From positions 90,234 through 154,233 of the forward strand of contig NZ_JBQCKK010000007.1 of the NCBI RefSeq assembly GCF_051967035.1: DNA of 64,000 nucleotides, read 5' to 3'. The notes beneath the pieces were generated by a model. The model saw nothing but the letters and a program-made list of their open reading frames with translations, had not been told where the DNA came from and did no database searches. The translations under genes and the position numbers were made by a program. Below, in pieces: positions 48,967 through 58,258 of this stretch. The DNA comes from Brevibacillus sp051967035. Lineage in GTDB: Bacteria; Bacillota; Bacilli; Brevibacillales; Brevibacillaceae. Within the stretch, counting starts at the first letter, position 1. Every line of letters begins with the position of its first letter.

Positions 48967-51540
48967 TTATCGTTTCTTCAGCTGTTGCTTCCACGCAAAC
49001 AGCTTCATCATCGCATCCATCGGCGTCATCGCGTTCAAATCCAGCTCACGCAGATCTTGTAAAATCTCTTCTTCCTCCGCAGACAACAGCGTCGCAGGCT
49101 CCTCGCGAACGGCGGCAACCGGTGCCGCCCAGAACGCTTCCAGCGACATCTGCCTATCCGCTGTTACAGAGCTGCTCGCTTCCAAGCCCGCCAGAATGCT
49201 CCTCGCACGCTCAATCACCCAAGCGGGCATGTTCGCCAATTCCGCTACGTGGATGCCGTAACTTTTATCGGCCCGCCCTTCCTCGATCTTGTGCAGGAAC
49301 AACAGCTTGCCGTCCCGCTCCTCGCAGCGGGCGTTCACATTGACGACGCCCTTCATCGTCTCGGCGAGGCCCGTCAGTTCGTGGTAATGCGTAGAAAACA
49401 GCGTCTTCGCCCCGATGCGCTCGCAGATGTACTCGATGACCGCCTGCGCCAGTGCCATCCCGTCGTACGTCGATGTCCCCCGCCCGATCTCATCGAGCAA
49501 GATCAAGCTTTTTGCGGTCGCCTTTTGCAGCGCGTGTCTCGTTTCCAGCATTTCCACCATGAACGTGCTGTGTCCGCCAACGAGGTCGTCAGCAGCGCCA
49601 ATTCGCGTAAAAATCTGGTCCACGATTGACAGCTTCGCTTCTTTCGCCGGTACGAAGCAGCCGATTTGCGCCATGACGGTAATCAGCGCGATTTGACGCA
49701 TATAGGTGCTTTTCCCCGCCATATTCGGTCCGGTGATGAGCAAAACCTGACGATTGGACTGGTTCATCCACACGTCATTGGCTACATACTTCTCCCGCTC
49801 CAGCACAGCTTCCACGACAGGATGGCGCCCCTCGACAATGACGTATTCGCCGTCATCGGACAGCTGCGGCCGCACAAAGCCGCGCTCGTCGCTGACCGTG
49901 GCAAACGCCTGAAGCACGTCCACGGATGCGATCCGCTCGGCAAGGCTCTGCAAGCGGGGAATATGCTTGGCGATCTCGCTGCGCACAGCGGTAAACAGCT
50001 GGTACTCCAGCTCGACCATCTTCTCTTCGGCTTCGAGGATGAGCGCTTCGCGTTCCTTCAATTCAGGAGTAATGTAACGCTCCGCGTTGGCGAGCGTTTG
50101 CTTGCGCTCGTAGCGTCCCTGCGGCACGTTGGCGATGTTCGCCTTGGACACCTCGATATAATAGCCGAATACCTTGTTGAAGCCGACCTTCAGCGAACGA
50201 ATACCCGTCGCTTCCCGCTCGCTTTGCTCCAGCTGGGCAATCCACGTCTTTCCGTCGCGGCTCGCGGCATGCAGCTTGTCCAAATATTCGTCGTAGCCTG
50301 TGCGAATCATCCCGCCTTCGCGCACGGAGATCGGCGGATCGTCCACGAGCGCCGCCCGCAAAAAGCTGACCAGGTCCGCGCACTCGTCCATGCCCTGGGC
50401 CAGCTCCTGCAACACCGGGGCATTCGTCTGGCTCAAGTGCCTTTTCAGCTCCGGCACCGCTTCCAGCGACAAACGCAGCTGGATCAGGTCGCGGGCATTG
50501 GCATTTCCGTACGAGATACGCCCTGCCAGCCGCTCCAGGTCGTACACGTTGTCCAGGCAGGTTCGCAGGTCGGAGCGCAGCAGCAAATCGCCTTTGAGCG
50601 CTTCAACGGCATCCAGGCGGGCATCCAGTTCCGCGCGTCCGAGCAACGGCCGCTCGATCCATCTGCGCAAAAGCCGTCCGCCCATAGCGGTTTGCGTCCG
50701 ATCCAGCAGCCACAGCAAGGAGCCTTTTTTCGTCTTGTCGCGAATGGTTTCCGTCAGCTCCAGATTACGTCGGGAAAAGCCGTCCATTTGCAAATATTGC
50801 TTGCTGTCGTAGCGTTTCAAGAGCCGCATGTGCGCGAGACTGCGCTTCTGCGTCGTACCGATGTAATAGAGCAGCGCATTGACGGCAGCGCGCATGGCGA
50901 CGTCCAGCTCTTTTCCCGCTTCCGGGTACTGGCTGTCCACCGCGAATGCATCCAGCTGCCCACTGTCCACGACCGTAGACGGCAAAGACGTCTTCGGCAA
51001 CGAATCGAAGCCGAAGAACACCAGTTCTTTCGGCCGGTACTGCATGGCCTCTTCCAGCGCGGCCTCCCTCTGCCCGAGCAGGGAGGTGACGTACATTTCC
51101 CCTGTACTCATGTCGCAGGCTGCGATTCCGGTGCGACCGTCGAGGACTGCCAGCGCCACCATGTAGTTGTTTTCCTTGTCGGTCAGCCATTTGCCCTCCA
51201 TCATCGTGCCGGGCGTAATGACGCGGGTCACTTCGCGGCGGACGACCCCTTTTGCCTCTTTCGGGTCTTCCACCTGCTCGCACACCGCGACCTTGTATCC
51301 TTTTTTCAACAACTCGGCGATGTAGCCATCTGCCGAATGATGCGGGACGCCACACATCGGGATTCGTTCATCCCCGCCACCGTCGCGTCCTGTGAGCGTA
51401 ATCTCCAGCTCGCGGGACGCGAGGATCGCATCGTCAAAAAACAGTTCGTAAAAGTCGCCTAAGCGAAAAAATAAGAAAGTATCCGGATACTCTTTCTTGA
51501 TAGCCAGATACTGCTGAATCATCGGGGTATATTGCGCCAT
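48967..51540 (-). CDS. mutS: DNA mismatch repair protein MutS
   Basis: 857 residues. The mismatch-binding Phe-X-Glu motif is in the N-terminal FFRLGDFYELFFDDA. The ATPase Walker A is TGPNMAGKSTYMRQ, Walker B is LILLDEIGRGTSTYDG, followed by TLFSTHYHEL. AGGAG lies 10 bases before the ATG. The C-terminal part ends with a short helix that binds MutL or beta clamp. mutSL is an operon here. Confidence 0.97.
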   Translation of the reverse strand: MAQYTPMIQQYLAIKKEYPDTFLFFRLGDFYELFFDDAILASRELEITLTGRDGGGDERIPMCGVPHHSADGYIAELLKKGYKVAVCEQVEDPKEAKGVVRREVTRVITPGTMMEGKWLTDKENNYMVALAVLDGRTGIAACDMSTGEMYVTSLLGQREAALEEAMQYRPKELVFFGFDSLPKTSLPSTVVDSGQLDAFAVDSQYPEAGKELDVAMRAAVNALLYYIGTTQKRSLAHMRLLKRYDSKQYLQMDGFSRRNLELTETIRDKTKKGSLLWLLDRTQTAMGGRLLRRWIERPLLGRAELDARLDAVEALKGDLLLRSDLRTCLDNVYDLERLAGRISYGNANARDLIQLRLSLEAVPELKRHLSQTNAPVLQELAQGMDECADLVSFLRAALVDDPPISVREGGMIRTGYDEYLDKLHAASRDGKTWIAQLEQSEREATGIRSLKVGFNKVFGYYIEVSKANIANVPQGRYERKQTLANAERYITPELKEREALILEAEEKMVELEYQLFTAVRSEIAKHIPRLQSLAERIASVDVLQAFATVSDERGFVRPQLSDDGEYVIVEGRHPVVEAVLEREKYVANDVWMNQSNRQVLLITGPNMAGKSTYMRQIALITVMAQIGCFVPAKEAKLSIVDQIFTRIGAADDLVGGHSTFMVEMLETRHALQKATAKSLILLDEIGRGTSTYDGMALAQAVIEYICERIGAKTLFSTHYHELTGLAETMKGVVNVNARCEERDGKLLFLHKIEEGRADKSYGIHVAELANMPAWVIERARSILAGLEASSSVTADRQMSLEAFWAAPVAAVREEPATLLSAEEEEILQDLRELDLNAMTPMDAMMKLFAWKQQLKKR

Positions 51541-51624
51541 TTTTTTCTACTCCTAGCCTTCCAATCTCGACGCTATTATACCATGATCGCACGGCATATT
51601 GATGTTTTCGTCCTGATGAAAAAT

Positions 51625-52911
51625 TCAATGCAGGTTCCACGCGCTCCTGAAATCCAAATCAGAAAGCCACACTTCCCCGCGCAACAGAAAGGAAAAATAC
51701 GACTCCAGATGAATCCGCGAGAGCGAATAGCCCGGCAATTCCCGCAGTTCCTCGCGCACCTGTCTGACGTATGGCTCCAGCGTTTCCTTGTCGCCGCGAT
51801 AGTACGCCTTGACCAGCGGCAGCTGCAAATGCGGAGTCGCTTTCAGCCTGGCGTGGCTCGTGATGACCAGCCTGGCCAGATGCAATACCCCCCGCGCCAC
51901 GACCGGATGCACCAACCAACTGGGCAATGTCCGATACTCAAAGCCGTACGACTTTTCCCGCACGTCCCCCAAAAAGCCGTAGCGCTGTCTGCGCTGCACG
52001 CAGCCTACGTCCTCGATCAGCACGAGCGGCAAGGCGAGGTAGGCATCCAGCTTCCGCCGCAAGGAAAACGTCGGCGACACGCCGCCAAAGTGAATGTGCC
52101 CGCCAATCGGATAACCGGGAAACGGCATCCCGCCCGCCAGCCACTCGATCTCTTTGTTGGCGATTTTTTTCATGGCCAACATCAGCGCTTCATAAATATG
52201 AAGAAACAGCTCATCAGGGTCTTCCGACGGGGCGGGACGAAGTTCGGCGACAGGATGCTGATGCAGGGCCAGGTCCTCACGATAGCGGGTCGTATCGCAG
52301 CCAACCGTTCCGTTTATTTTGAGAAAATCAGAGGCGAGCGCCATTTCTCCCGTTGCCCTGCGCAGCGAAAACTCCGGGTCGGCTCCCATTCTGTTCAGTT
52401 CCTGCGGCTGCTTGCCCATGCGCTCTTGCCACCACTCGCGCGCACGATCCATGTACCGATCCGCCTTCTCCGCCGGCCAATCCGGCTCCACCGAAACCAC
52501 CTTCGCCCGATGCGCAGACGCCGCCATAACCGTGACTTGCCCCGCTTCCGCTCCGACCGCGTAGAGGCTTCGAACAGCCAGCGCTTTTACCATCTGAACC
52601 TCCGGATCGGGGGACGGGTACGGGATAGGCTCGTAGTCCGATTGCTCCAGACGATGCAGCAGCCATTGCGGATGCTCCATGCTCCGCACCACGTCCAGCA
52701 CCAGATCCTGATAGAGGCAAAGCTTGTAGGTTCGCCATCCGGGAGGCGCTGTTCGCCCTGCAGCCACAGGCAGCCCGCCAAGCTTCAACAGCCAGCGTCC
52801 GACCTGGGGGCGGTGCAAAAAAGCGACCGCTTCTTTGGCGTTGGCTGTCATTGGCTGCGATACAACGTCCTCCTGCAACCCTTCGTGGGCCTTTCCCCGC
52901 GTGCGTATCAT
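51625..52911 (-). CDS. Phage-type COOH-NH2 ligase (amidoligase type 2) family protein
   Basis: About 428 residues. The C-terminal two thirds match the glutamine-synthetase-like amidoligase family 2 first seen in phiEco32-like phages: NRMGADPEFSLR, HQHPVAELRPAPS, YPIGGHIHFGG and YGFEYRTLPSWL. These acidic and histidine residues form the ATP/metal site in the fold. The N-terminal 150 residues (KLCLYQDLVLDVVRSMEHPQWLL) are not recognised. Relatives are predicted to make amide bonds on peptides or wall components. It lies between cotE and mutS, where Bacillus has no gene. The start could be later, near MTANAKEAVAFL. Confidence 0.75.
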   Translation of the reverse strand: MIRTRGKAHEGLQEDVVSQPMTANAKEAVAFLHRPQVGRWLLKLGGLPVAAGRTAPPGWRTYKLCLYQDLVLDVVRSMEHPQWLLHRLEQSDYEPIPYPSPDPEVQMVKALAVRSLYAVGAEAGQVTVMAASAHRAKVVSVEPDWPAEKADRYMDRAREWWQERMGKQPQELNRMGADPEFSLRRATGEMALASDFLKINGTVGCDTTRYREDLALHQHPVAELRPAPSEDPDELFLHIYEALMLAMKKIANKEIEWLAGGMPFPGYPIGGHIHFGGVSPTFSLRRKLDAYLALPLVLIEDVGCVQRRQRYGFLGDVREKSYGFEYRTLPSWLVHPVVARGVLHLARLVITSHARLKATPHLQLPLVKAYYRGDKETLEPYVRQVREELRELPGYSLSRIHLESYFSFLLRGEVWLSDLDFRSAWNLH

Positions 52912-53040
52912 CTCTCCACACTCCCATGCTGTGTTCTTCGTTATCCTATGTTGGCGCCCAGGGAAAAGTGAGAGCAGAGGACGCTTGCCGTTTAGCCGTC
53001 GCGACCCAAAGAAAAAAAGAGGAGAAAAAATCTCTCCTCT

Positions 53041-53601
53041 TTAGTCAAGCTCGTCGAGCAAGGTGGCGGAATCAAAGTCGTCGAATTCGTCACTGTTTTC
53101 TTCATAGTCACCGATCAAGTGGAAGTCTTTGTCGTCGCAGTTGTTGCAGACGACTACGCAGACTTTGGTTTCTCCGATGATTTCTACGGCAAATTCGCTT
53201 TCCACTCTGACTGTGATGGTGCCCCCAGCACTCAACTCGGCTTTTACGCACTTCGGCTGTTCCACGGCGCGAGCGACAATTTCCAGATCGCCTCTGCAGT
53301 TTTTGTCGAAGAACGTAAGCGGAACGAGTACGGAGAACTTGACAGTTTCCCGCTTGACTTCGGTTTGCGTGTTATTTGCAAACGAGAACCACAGGTTGAC
53401 GTCATACGTACCAGATACTTCAACCGCGTCTCCGACTTTCTCTGCCTGGAAGTTCGTGTTTATAATCCAGCATCCGAGGATCGTCGAAGGAGTTTGCGAC
53501 GGTATGATGGTGTGGGTGGTAGTAGAGAATTTATGGCCTTTACCGCAGACAGCTTTCGCGATGAGTTCCCGGCACTGTAGATCTTTGTCTGTACCCGACA
53601 T
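53041..53601 (-). CDS. cotE: Spore coat morphogenetic protein CotE
   Basis: 186 residues. CRELIAKAVCGKGHKFSTTTHTI, PSTILGCWIINTNFQAEKVGDAVEVSGTYDVNLWFSFANNTQTEV and GETKVCVVVCN match CotE by eye, and the C-terminus is a typical acidic tail. CotE assembles the outer coat around the forespore. It has several extra cysteines compared with B. subtilis CotE. AGGAGGT lies 6 bases before the ATG. The order cotE-ricA-miaB is as in B. subtilis. It would be read in the mother cell. Confidence 0.93.
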   Translation of the reverse strand: MSGTDKDLQCRELIAKAVCGKGHKFSTTTHTIIPSQTPSTILGCWIINTNFQAEKVGDAVEVSGTYDVNLWFSFANNTQTEVKRETVKFSVLVPLTFFDKNCRGDLEIVARAVEQPKCVKAELSAGGTITVRVESEFAVEIIGETKVCVVVCNNCDDKDFHLIGDYEENSDEFDDFDSATLLDELD

Positions 53602-53729
53602 TTCGTTACCTCCTCCATACAACGTTTCTGTACATTTGTATGCAGGGCATTCGGCTAGGGTGCAAACACCCAGCCGAAATTGGGTATCTTGTTTGCAAAG
53701 CATCGTAGCGCCAGCGACTTTCGCGTTTT

Positions 53730-54173
53730 TTACGAGCAGCAGCTGCCGTTCTGTTTCTTTTCCGGGCCGCCGCCGGTTTCGCCCGTCAGCGGATTTCCGC
53801 CCGTATCCAAAATAATACGCTCGGATACGGTGTTCGTGATGACATTCGTCACCATTTGCAACAGATCGTTCACATCTACCTGGGATTGCTTGAATTCGGT
53901 AACGATCGGAATCGAATCCAGCTCCTCGTGCAGCTGGTTGTACTCCGCTTCGACTTTTTTTACCAGTTCGGGCTTATTGATGGATTCGAACATCACCATC
54001 TGCTTTTGCTTTTGCTTCAATTGCACGATCAGATCCTGAACGCGCTCGTTCTGTTTGATTTGCTGCTCCGCACGCTTGAAAAAATCGACCTCGTTCGTGC
54101 GCGAGATCATGGCAGCCAGCTCCCGCGCTTTGTCCAGAATCTCTTTTTGTGTGTACAGGTTTGTTTGTTCCAT
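53730..54173 (-). CDS. ricA: RicA (YmcA), part of the RicAFT complex
   Basis: 147 residues, the YlbF/YmcA family. A helical body (YTQKEILDKARELAAMISRTNEVDFFKRAEQQIKQNERVQDLI) is followed by a Gly-rich tail ending in NGSCCS. RicA, RicF and RicT form a Fe-S complex that stimulates Spo0A phosphorylation and mRNA processing by RNase Y. The C-terminal cysteine pair is likely a cluster ligand. It is between miaB and cotE; the gap to miaB is 3 bases, so it is co-transcribed with miaB. Confidence 0.92.
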   Translation of the reverse strand: MEQTNLYTQKEILDKARELAAMISRTNEVDFFKRAEQQIKQNERVQDLIVQLKQKQKQMVMFESINKPELVKKVEAEYNQLHEELDSIPIVTEFKQSQVDVNDLLQMVTNVITNTVSERIILDTGGNPLTGETGGGPEKKQNGSCCS

Positions 54174-54176
54174 CTT

Positions 54177-55691
54177 CTACACCTCGACTTTGGTAACGAG
54201 TTCGCCATGAAGCGTCCACGTTTTGGCATCCGTAATTTTGACGTGCACATACTGACCGATCAAGGACTTGTCGGCGGTAAAGTGAACCAGCTTGTTCGTC
54301 CGCGTACGGCCGGCGAGTACATCCGGGTTGTTTTTCGATTCGCCCTCGATCAGCACTTCCAGCACCTGCCCCTGGAGCTTTTGGTTTTGCTCCAGGCCGA
54401 TGCGGGCCAGCACTTCATTCAAGCGGTAGAGACGCGCTTTTTTCACTTCCATCGGTACATTGTCTTCCATGACGGCAGCCGGCGTCCCTTCCCGTGGGGA
54501 ATAAATGAAAGTATAAGCGGAGTCGTATCGAACCTCTTCGACCAGGGAAATCGTCTCTTCAAACTGCTCGTCGGTTTCGCCCGGGAAGCCTACAATAATA
54601 TCTGTAGAAAGAGAGACATTCGGAATCGCGGCCTTGATTTTGCGCACCAGCTCCAGATAGTGCTCCCGCGTGTATTTGCGGGCCATGCGCTTCAAAATTT
54701 CCGTGGAGCCGGACTGAACGGGCAAGTGGATTTGTTCCACCAGGTTGCCGCCTTTTGCCAGCACCTCAATCAGATGATCGTCGAAGTCACGCGGATGGCT
54801 CGTCGTAAAGCGAATGCGCGGAATGTCGATCTTGCGAATCTCGTCCAAAAGGTCGCCAAAGCCGTACTTGATGTCGACGAAGTCTTTTCCGTACGCGTTG
54901 ACGTTTTGACCGAGCAGCATGATTTCCTTGAAGCCTTGGCGGGCGAGATCGCGCACTTCGGCGATGACGTCTTCCGGACGGCGGCTCCGCTCTTTTCCGC
55001 GCGTATACGGCACGATGCAATACGTACAGAACTTGTCACAGCCGTACATGATGTTGACCCATGCCTTGGTGTTGCCTTCCCGCAGCTTCGGCATGTTCTC
55101 CACGATGTCGCCTTCCTTGGACCAAACCTCGATCACCATTTCCTTGCTGAACATCGCATCGCGCATCAGCTGCGGCAGGCGGTGAATGTTGTGCGTCCCA
55201 AAAATCAAATCCACCTGCTGATAGCTCTTCAAAATTTTGTTGACGACCTTCTCCTCCTGCGACATACAGCCGCAGACGCCCAAAATCAGGTTCGGGTTGT
55301 TGTTTTTCAGCCGCTTCATATGGCCAAGCTCGCCAAACACTTTGTCCTCCGCATTTTCGCGGATCGCACAGGTATTGAACAAAACGACATCGGCCGCCTC
55401 TACATCGTCTGTCGACGTGTACCCCATCTGCTGCAAAATGCCGGAAATCGTCTCGGAGTCGTGCTCATTCATCTGGCAGCCGTACGTACGGACGTGATAA
55501 CGCTTTCCTTTTCCGATCTCGCGCATGTCCTCCGGAATCGCAAAATCGTAGTGCACCTGCACTTCTTCTTTTCCCCGCTTCTTCGCATCCTTCAAGGATG
55601 GCGGCTGGAAGTATTTCGCATAGTCCGCCGTTGTTTTCGGAGACTTGGCGGATTTTAAGTCCGGAGTCGCCACTTTCGTTTCCGTCATCAT
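54177..55691 (-). CDS. miaB: tRNA-2-methylthio-N6-dimethylallyladenosine synthase MiaB
   Basis: 504 residues: N-terminal UPF0004 domain with YGCQMNEHDSE and NTCAIRENAEDK cysteines, radical SAM motif CDKFCTYCIVPYTRGKERSR (CxxxCxxC), and a C-terminal TRAM domain. It adds the methylthio group to i6A37 of tRNA. A GAGGTGAT site precedes ATG-ATG. It starts the miaB-ricA-cotE segment. Confidence 0.95.
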   Translation of the reverse strand: MMTETKVATPDLKSAKSPKTTADYAKYFQPPSLKDAKKRGKEEVQVHYDFAIPEDMREIGKGKRYHVRTYGCQMNEHDSETISGILQQMGYTSTDDVEAADVVLFNTCAIRENAEDKVFGELGHMKRLKNNNPNLILGVCGCMSQEEKVVNKILKSYQQVDLIFGTHNIHRLPQLMRDAMFSKEMVIEVWSKEGDIVENMPKLREGNTKAWVNIMYGCDKFCTYCIVPYTRGKERSRRPEDVIAEVRDLARQGFKEIMLLGQNVNAYGKDFVDIKYGFGDLLDEIRKIDIPRIRFTTSHPRDFDDHLIEVLAKGGNLVEQIHLPVQSGSTEILKRMARKYTREHYLELVRKIKAAIPNVSLSTDIIVGFPGETDEQFEETISLVEEVRYDSAYTFIYSPREGTPAAVMEDNVPMEVKKARLYRLNEVLARIGLEQNQKLQGQVLEVLIEGESKNNPDVLAGRTRTNKLVHFTADKSLIGQYVHVKITDAKTWTLHGELVTKVEV

Positions 55692-55961
55692 GTATCACCT
55701 CAGCTAGTCATCTACATTCATGAATTACCAATAAAGAATTATAGCATTTTGCAGGATACAAATGCTAATGCAGAATGAGGCAAAATGTGTACGAAACACC
55801 CCGCCCCCTGTACAGGCAAAAATACGCCCGTCCTTTTTCAGACAACCTCCATCTTTTTTCCTATTTTGCTTTTTTCGCTCGGTCCCGTGCAACATTCCAA
55901 ACCCAGACGTCGTCGTAAGAAGCAACTACCCACTACTACGAATCATATGGAGGAGGTCCGC

Positions 55962-57194
55962 ATGAAACGAGCATTCGCCTTCCTTGTGTCGGTGTTGATG
56001 TTCCTGACGGCCATTCCGTTCGTCAGTGCCGCTTCGACTCCGTCGTTCTCGGACGTTCCGCGAAGCCACTGGGCGTATAAGGAAATTACGGAGATGGCCG
56101 AAAAAGGGATCATTACCGGATACGACAACCGCACCTTCCGTCCGAACAACCAGGTGACCCGCGCCGAGTTTGCCAAAATCATGATCGCGGCAGCAGATGT
56201 CAACATCCAGAAAAGCTCCGTCAACCAGACGTTTCAAGATGTCCCGCGTTCCCACTGGGCATTTTCCTACGTCGAATACGCCAAGCCGTACCTGACGGGC
56301 TACAAATCCGGATCGACCTACACCTACAAACCGGATCGACCAGCCGTCCGCGAAGATATTGCGGTAGCGCTCGTTCGCCTGCTTGGCTACGACAACAAGC
56401 ACAAAGCCGATCTGGAGCAGCTGAAAAAGTTCCGCGACCAAGGCGAAATCTCGCCAGCCCTGCGTCCGTACATCGCCATCGCGCTGCAAACGGACCTGAT
56501 GAAAGGGTATAACAGCTATTTCCGCCCGCAGGACCCGATCACGCGTGCGGAAGCGGCTTCCTTGCTGTACCGCGCGATTCTGGAGCGCAAAGATGACGAA
56601 ACCAAAGTCGTCTTCCCGAATCCGGAACCGCCCAAGCCTGCGCCAATCAGCATCAGTGACGCTTTTTCCACGGCTGACCTGAAAAACTGGGATACGAAAA
56701 AGGCGACCGGCAGCTGGGGCGTCCTCAACAAGCAAGTAACGGCCGTCTCCACCGATGATGATGTCGATCATTACTTCCTGCCGCTCCTCTGGAACGAATC
56801 GGCCAAACCGGAACAGTACGAGTTGAGCGTCGATGTCAACGTCTCCGGTACCGACGGACTCGCAGGTCTGTACTTCAACGGCAAAGACGGGCATGCCCAT
56901 GTCGTCTTCGTGCAAAAGGACCGCGTTGTTCTCGGCAAGGTCACCGATGCGAAAAAAGACGACATCGAAGTCATCGCATCCGGCTCCTACAAGCTGAAAG
57001 CAAGCAATAAACTGAAGGTCGCGGTCAAAGGCAACACCGTTTCCATCTACGTCAACGATCGCTATTTGTTCGGACAACAGCAGGTCAAGCAGGAAGGAAC
57101 CAAGCTCGGCCTGTACATTCAGGAGGATGCAACCAAAGAAGCCCCTCGCAACATGACCTCTCTGGACAATTTCACGCTGAAAGAAATCAAGTAA
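55962..57194 (+). CDS. S-layer homology protein with a C-terminal LamG-like domain
   Basis: 410 residues. A signal peptide (MKRAFAFLVSVLMFLTAIPFVSA) precedes three SLH repeats (FSDVPRSHWAYKEITEMAEKGIITGYDNRTFRPNNQVTRAEFAKIM and two more), which anchor the protein to pyruvylated cell-wall polymer. The C-terminal part from about residue 220 is beta-rich (DAFSTADLKNW, GTDGLAGLYFNGKDGHAHVV, IYVNDRYLFGQQQ), a concanavalin-like fold of the type that binds or cleaves glycans. AGGAGG precedes the ATG. Ligand unknown. Monocistronic. Confidence 0.9.
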   Translation: MKRAFAFLVSVLMFLTAIPFVSAASTPSFSDVPRSHWAYKEITEMAEKGIITGYDNRTFRPNNQVTRAEFAKIMIAAADVNIQKSSVNQTFQDVPRSHWAFSYVEYAKPYLTGYKSGSTYTYKPDRPAVREDIAVALVRLLGYDNKHKADLEQLKKFRDQGEISPALRPYIAIALQTDLMKGYNSYFRPQDPITRAEAASLLYRAILERKDDETKVVFPNPEPPKPAPISISDAFSTADLKNWDTKKATGSWGVLNKQVTAVSTDDDVDHYFLPLLWNESAKPEQYELSVDVNVSGTDGLAGLYFNGKDGHAHVVFVQKDRVVLGKVTDAKKDDIEVIASGSYKLKASNKLKVAVKGNTVSIYVNDRYLFGQQQVKQEGTKLGLYIQEDATKEAPRNMTSLDNFTLKEIK

Positions 57195-57207
57195 AATCCG
57201 TTCTCAC

Positions 57208-57245
57208 ACCCGGCGCGCACGTGATGGCATGTCGGGTGTTTTTTC
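57208..57245 (+). terminator. Terminator of the SLH gene
   Basis: ACACCCG (57208-57214) with CGGGTGT (57234-57240), then T-run. Confidence 0.8.
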
Positions 57246-57361
57246 ACTTCGCTCCTCTGCAAGCTTTTCCCAACGAGAAAAAAGGCGGCCAAAAACCTAG
57301 AAATGTACGCAGTTCAGTTGTATAATGATAGCTACTCTTGTGCAGTGAAGGAGCCTTTTTT

Positions 57362-58204
57362 ATGTCATTTTCTGTCAATCAGCCTTTCCACTGGATGGAT
57401 TCGGGCGTATATCGGGGCCAACCGCTGGAACCTTTGGCCCGCGACGAAGCATTGGCAGCCGGTATGCAGGCCGAGTCGGCTGTACCGATCATCCACCTTT
57501 GGGTCTACGATCAGGCCCTGTATTTGGGCCGCAGAGACGCGAGGCTGCCTTATTTGGAGGAAGCGTTGCGCCAATTTGGCCAGGACGGCTTCGGATGTGT
57601 GCTGCGTTCTTCCGGCGGCGCCTGTGTCCCGCTGGATGCCGGCGTTCTCAACGTAGCCTGGCTCTTGCCCGATACGACGATTTCCATCGATTCGTTTTTT
57701 TCCTTTGTGGCCGAGATGCTGCGGGTTGGACTTCGCGACTACGGCGTACTGGAATTTGGCGAAGTTCTCGGGTCCTACTGTGCCGGAGAGTACGATTTTT
57801 CCCTGCACGGAAAAAAAATTGGCGGCATGGCGCAGCGTCGTACCCGCTTCGGATCCATTTTGCAGATTTGCATCAATATAGACGAAAGGCCGCGCGGAGA
57901 ATGGATGGAGCGCTTTTACGCCATCGCCGGGCTGGAGGAAATGAAGAACCACAAGCCGATTCCGACCATCGTTGGCTCGACAGTAGGAAGCATCGCGGGA
58001 TTGACAGGACAGCCCGCCACTGTCGACGATGTGAAAGCACGTCTGTTCGCGGCGATTCGCTCCCAGTGGCCTGCACTTCCCGTTCCTTTTTCTGTACAGG
58101 AAGAACTGCTGGCGGAGTCCAAGCACCATTTGGCTAATCGTTTGCAGCTGTTTTCCTTTACCGCAAAAGAACTGGCTGCACCGCAATGGCGTTTACCCAG
58201 GTAA
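57362..58204 (+). CDS. LipL/LipM-type octanoyltransferase or lipoate-protein ligase
   Basis: 280 residues of the biotin/lipoate ligase fold. The putative catalytic cysteine is C140 in SYCAGEYDFSLHGKKIGGMAQRR. An RSSGG-like motif (LRSSGGACVP) is at 82-90. In Bacillus LipM transfers octanoate to GcvH and LipL moves it from GcvH to E2 subunits, so this gene would support the pdh complex. The length and the SYC motif favour LipL, but I cannot exclude LipM. GAAGGAG lies upstream; a TATAAT is present about 40 bases before the ATG. Confidence 0.8.
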   Translation: MSFSVNQPFHWMDSGVYRGQPLEPLARDEALAAGMQAESAVPIIHLWVYDQALYLGRRDARLPYLEEALRQFGQDGFGCVLRSSGGACVPLDAGVLNVAWLLPDTTISIDSFFSFVAEMLRVGLRDYGVLEFGEVLGSYCAGEYDFSLHGKKIGGMAQRRTRFGSILQICINIDERPRGEWMERFYAIAGLEEMKNHKPIPTIVGSTVGSIAGLTGQPATVDDVKARLFAAIRSQWPALPVPFSVQEELLAESKHHLANRLQLFSFTAKELAAPQWRLPR

Positions 58205-58258
58205 TGGGGGTTTGTCTGTCTGTCAGGCGGTGCGACCGGTGAGACTTTGGGAGGGTTT

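Noticed and set aside
49666..51462. Long plus-strand open frame across mutS
   Set aside because: Antisense of mutS; no start signal or domain.
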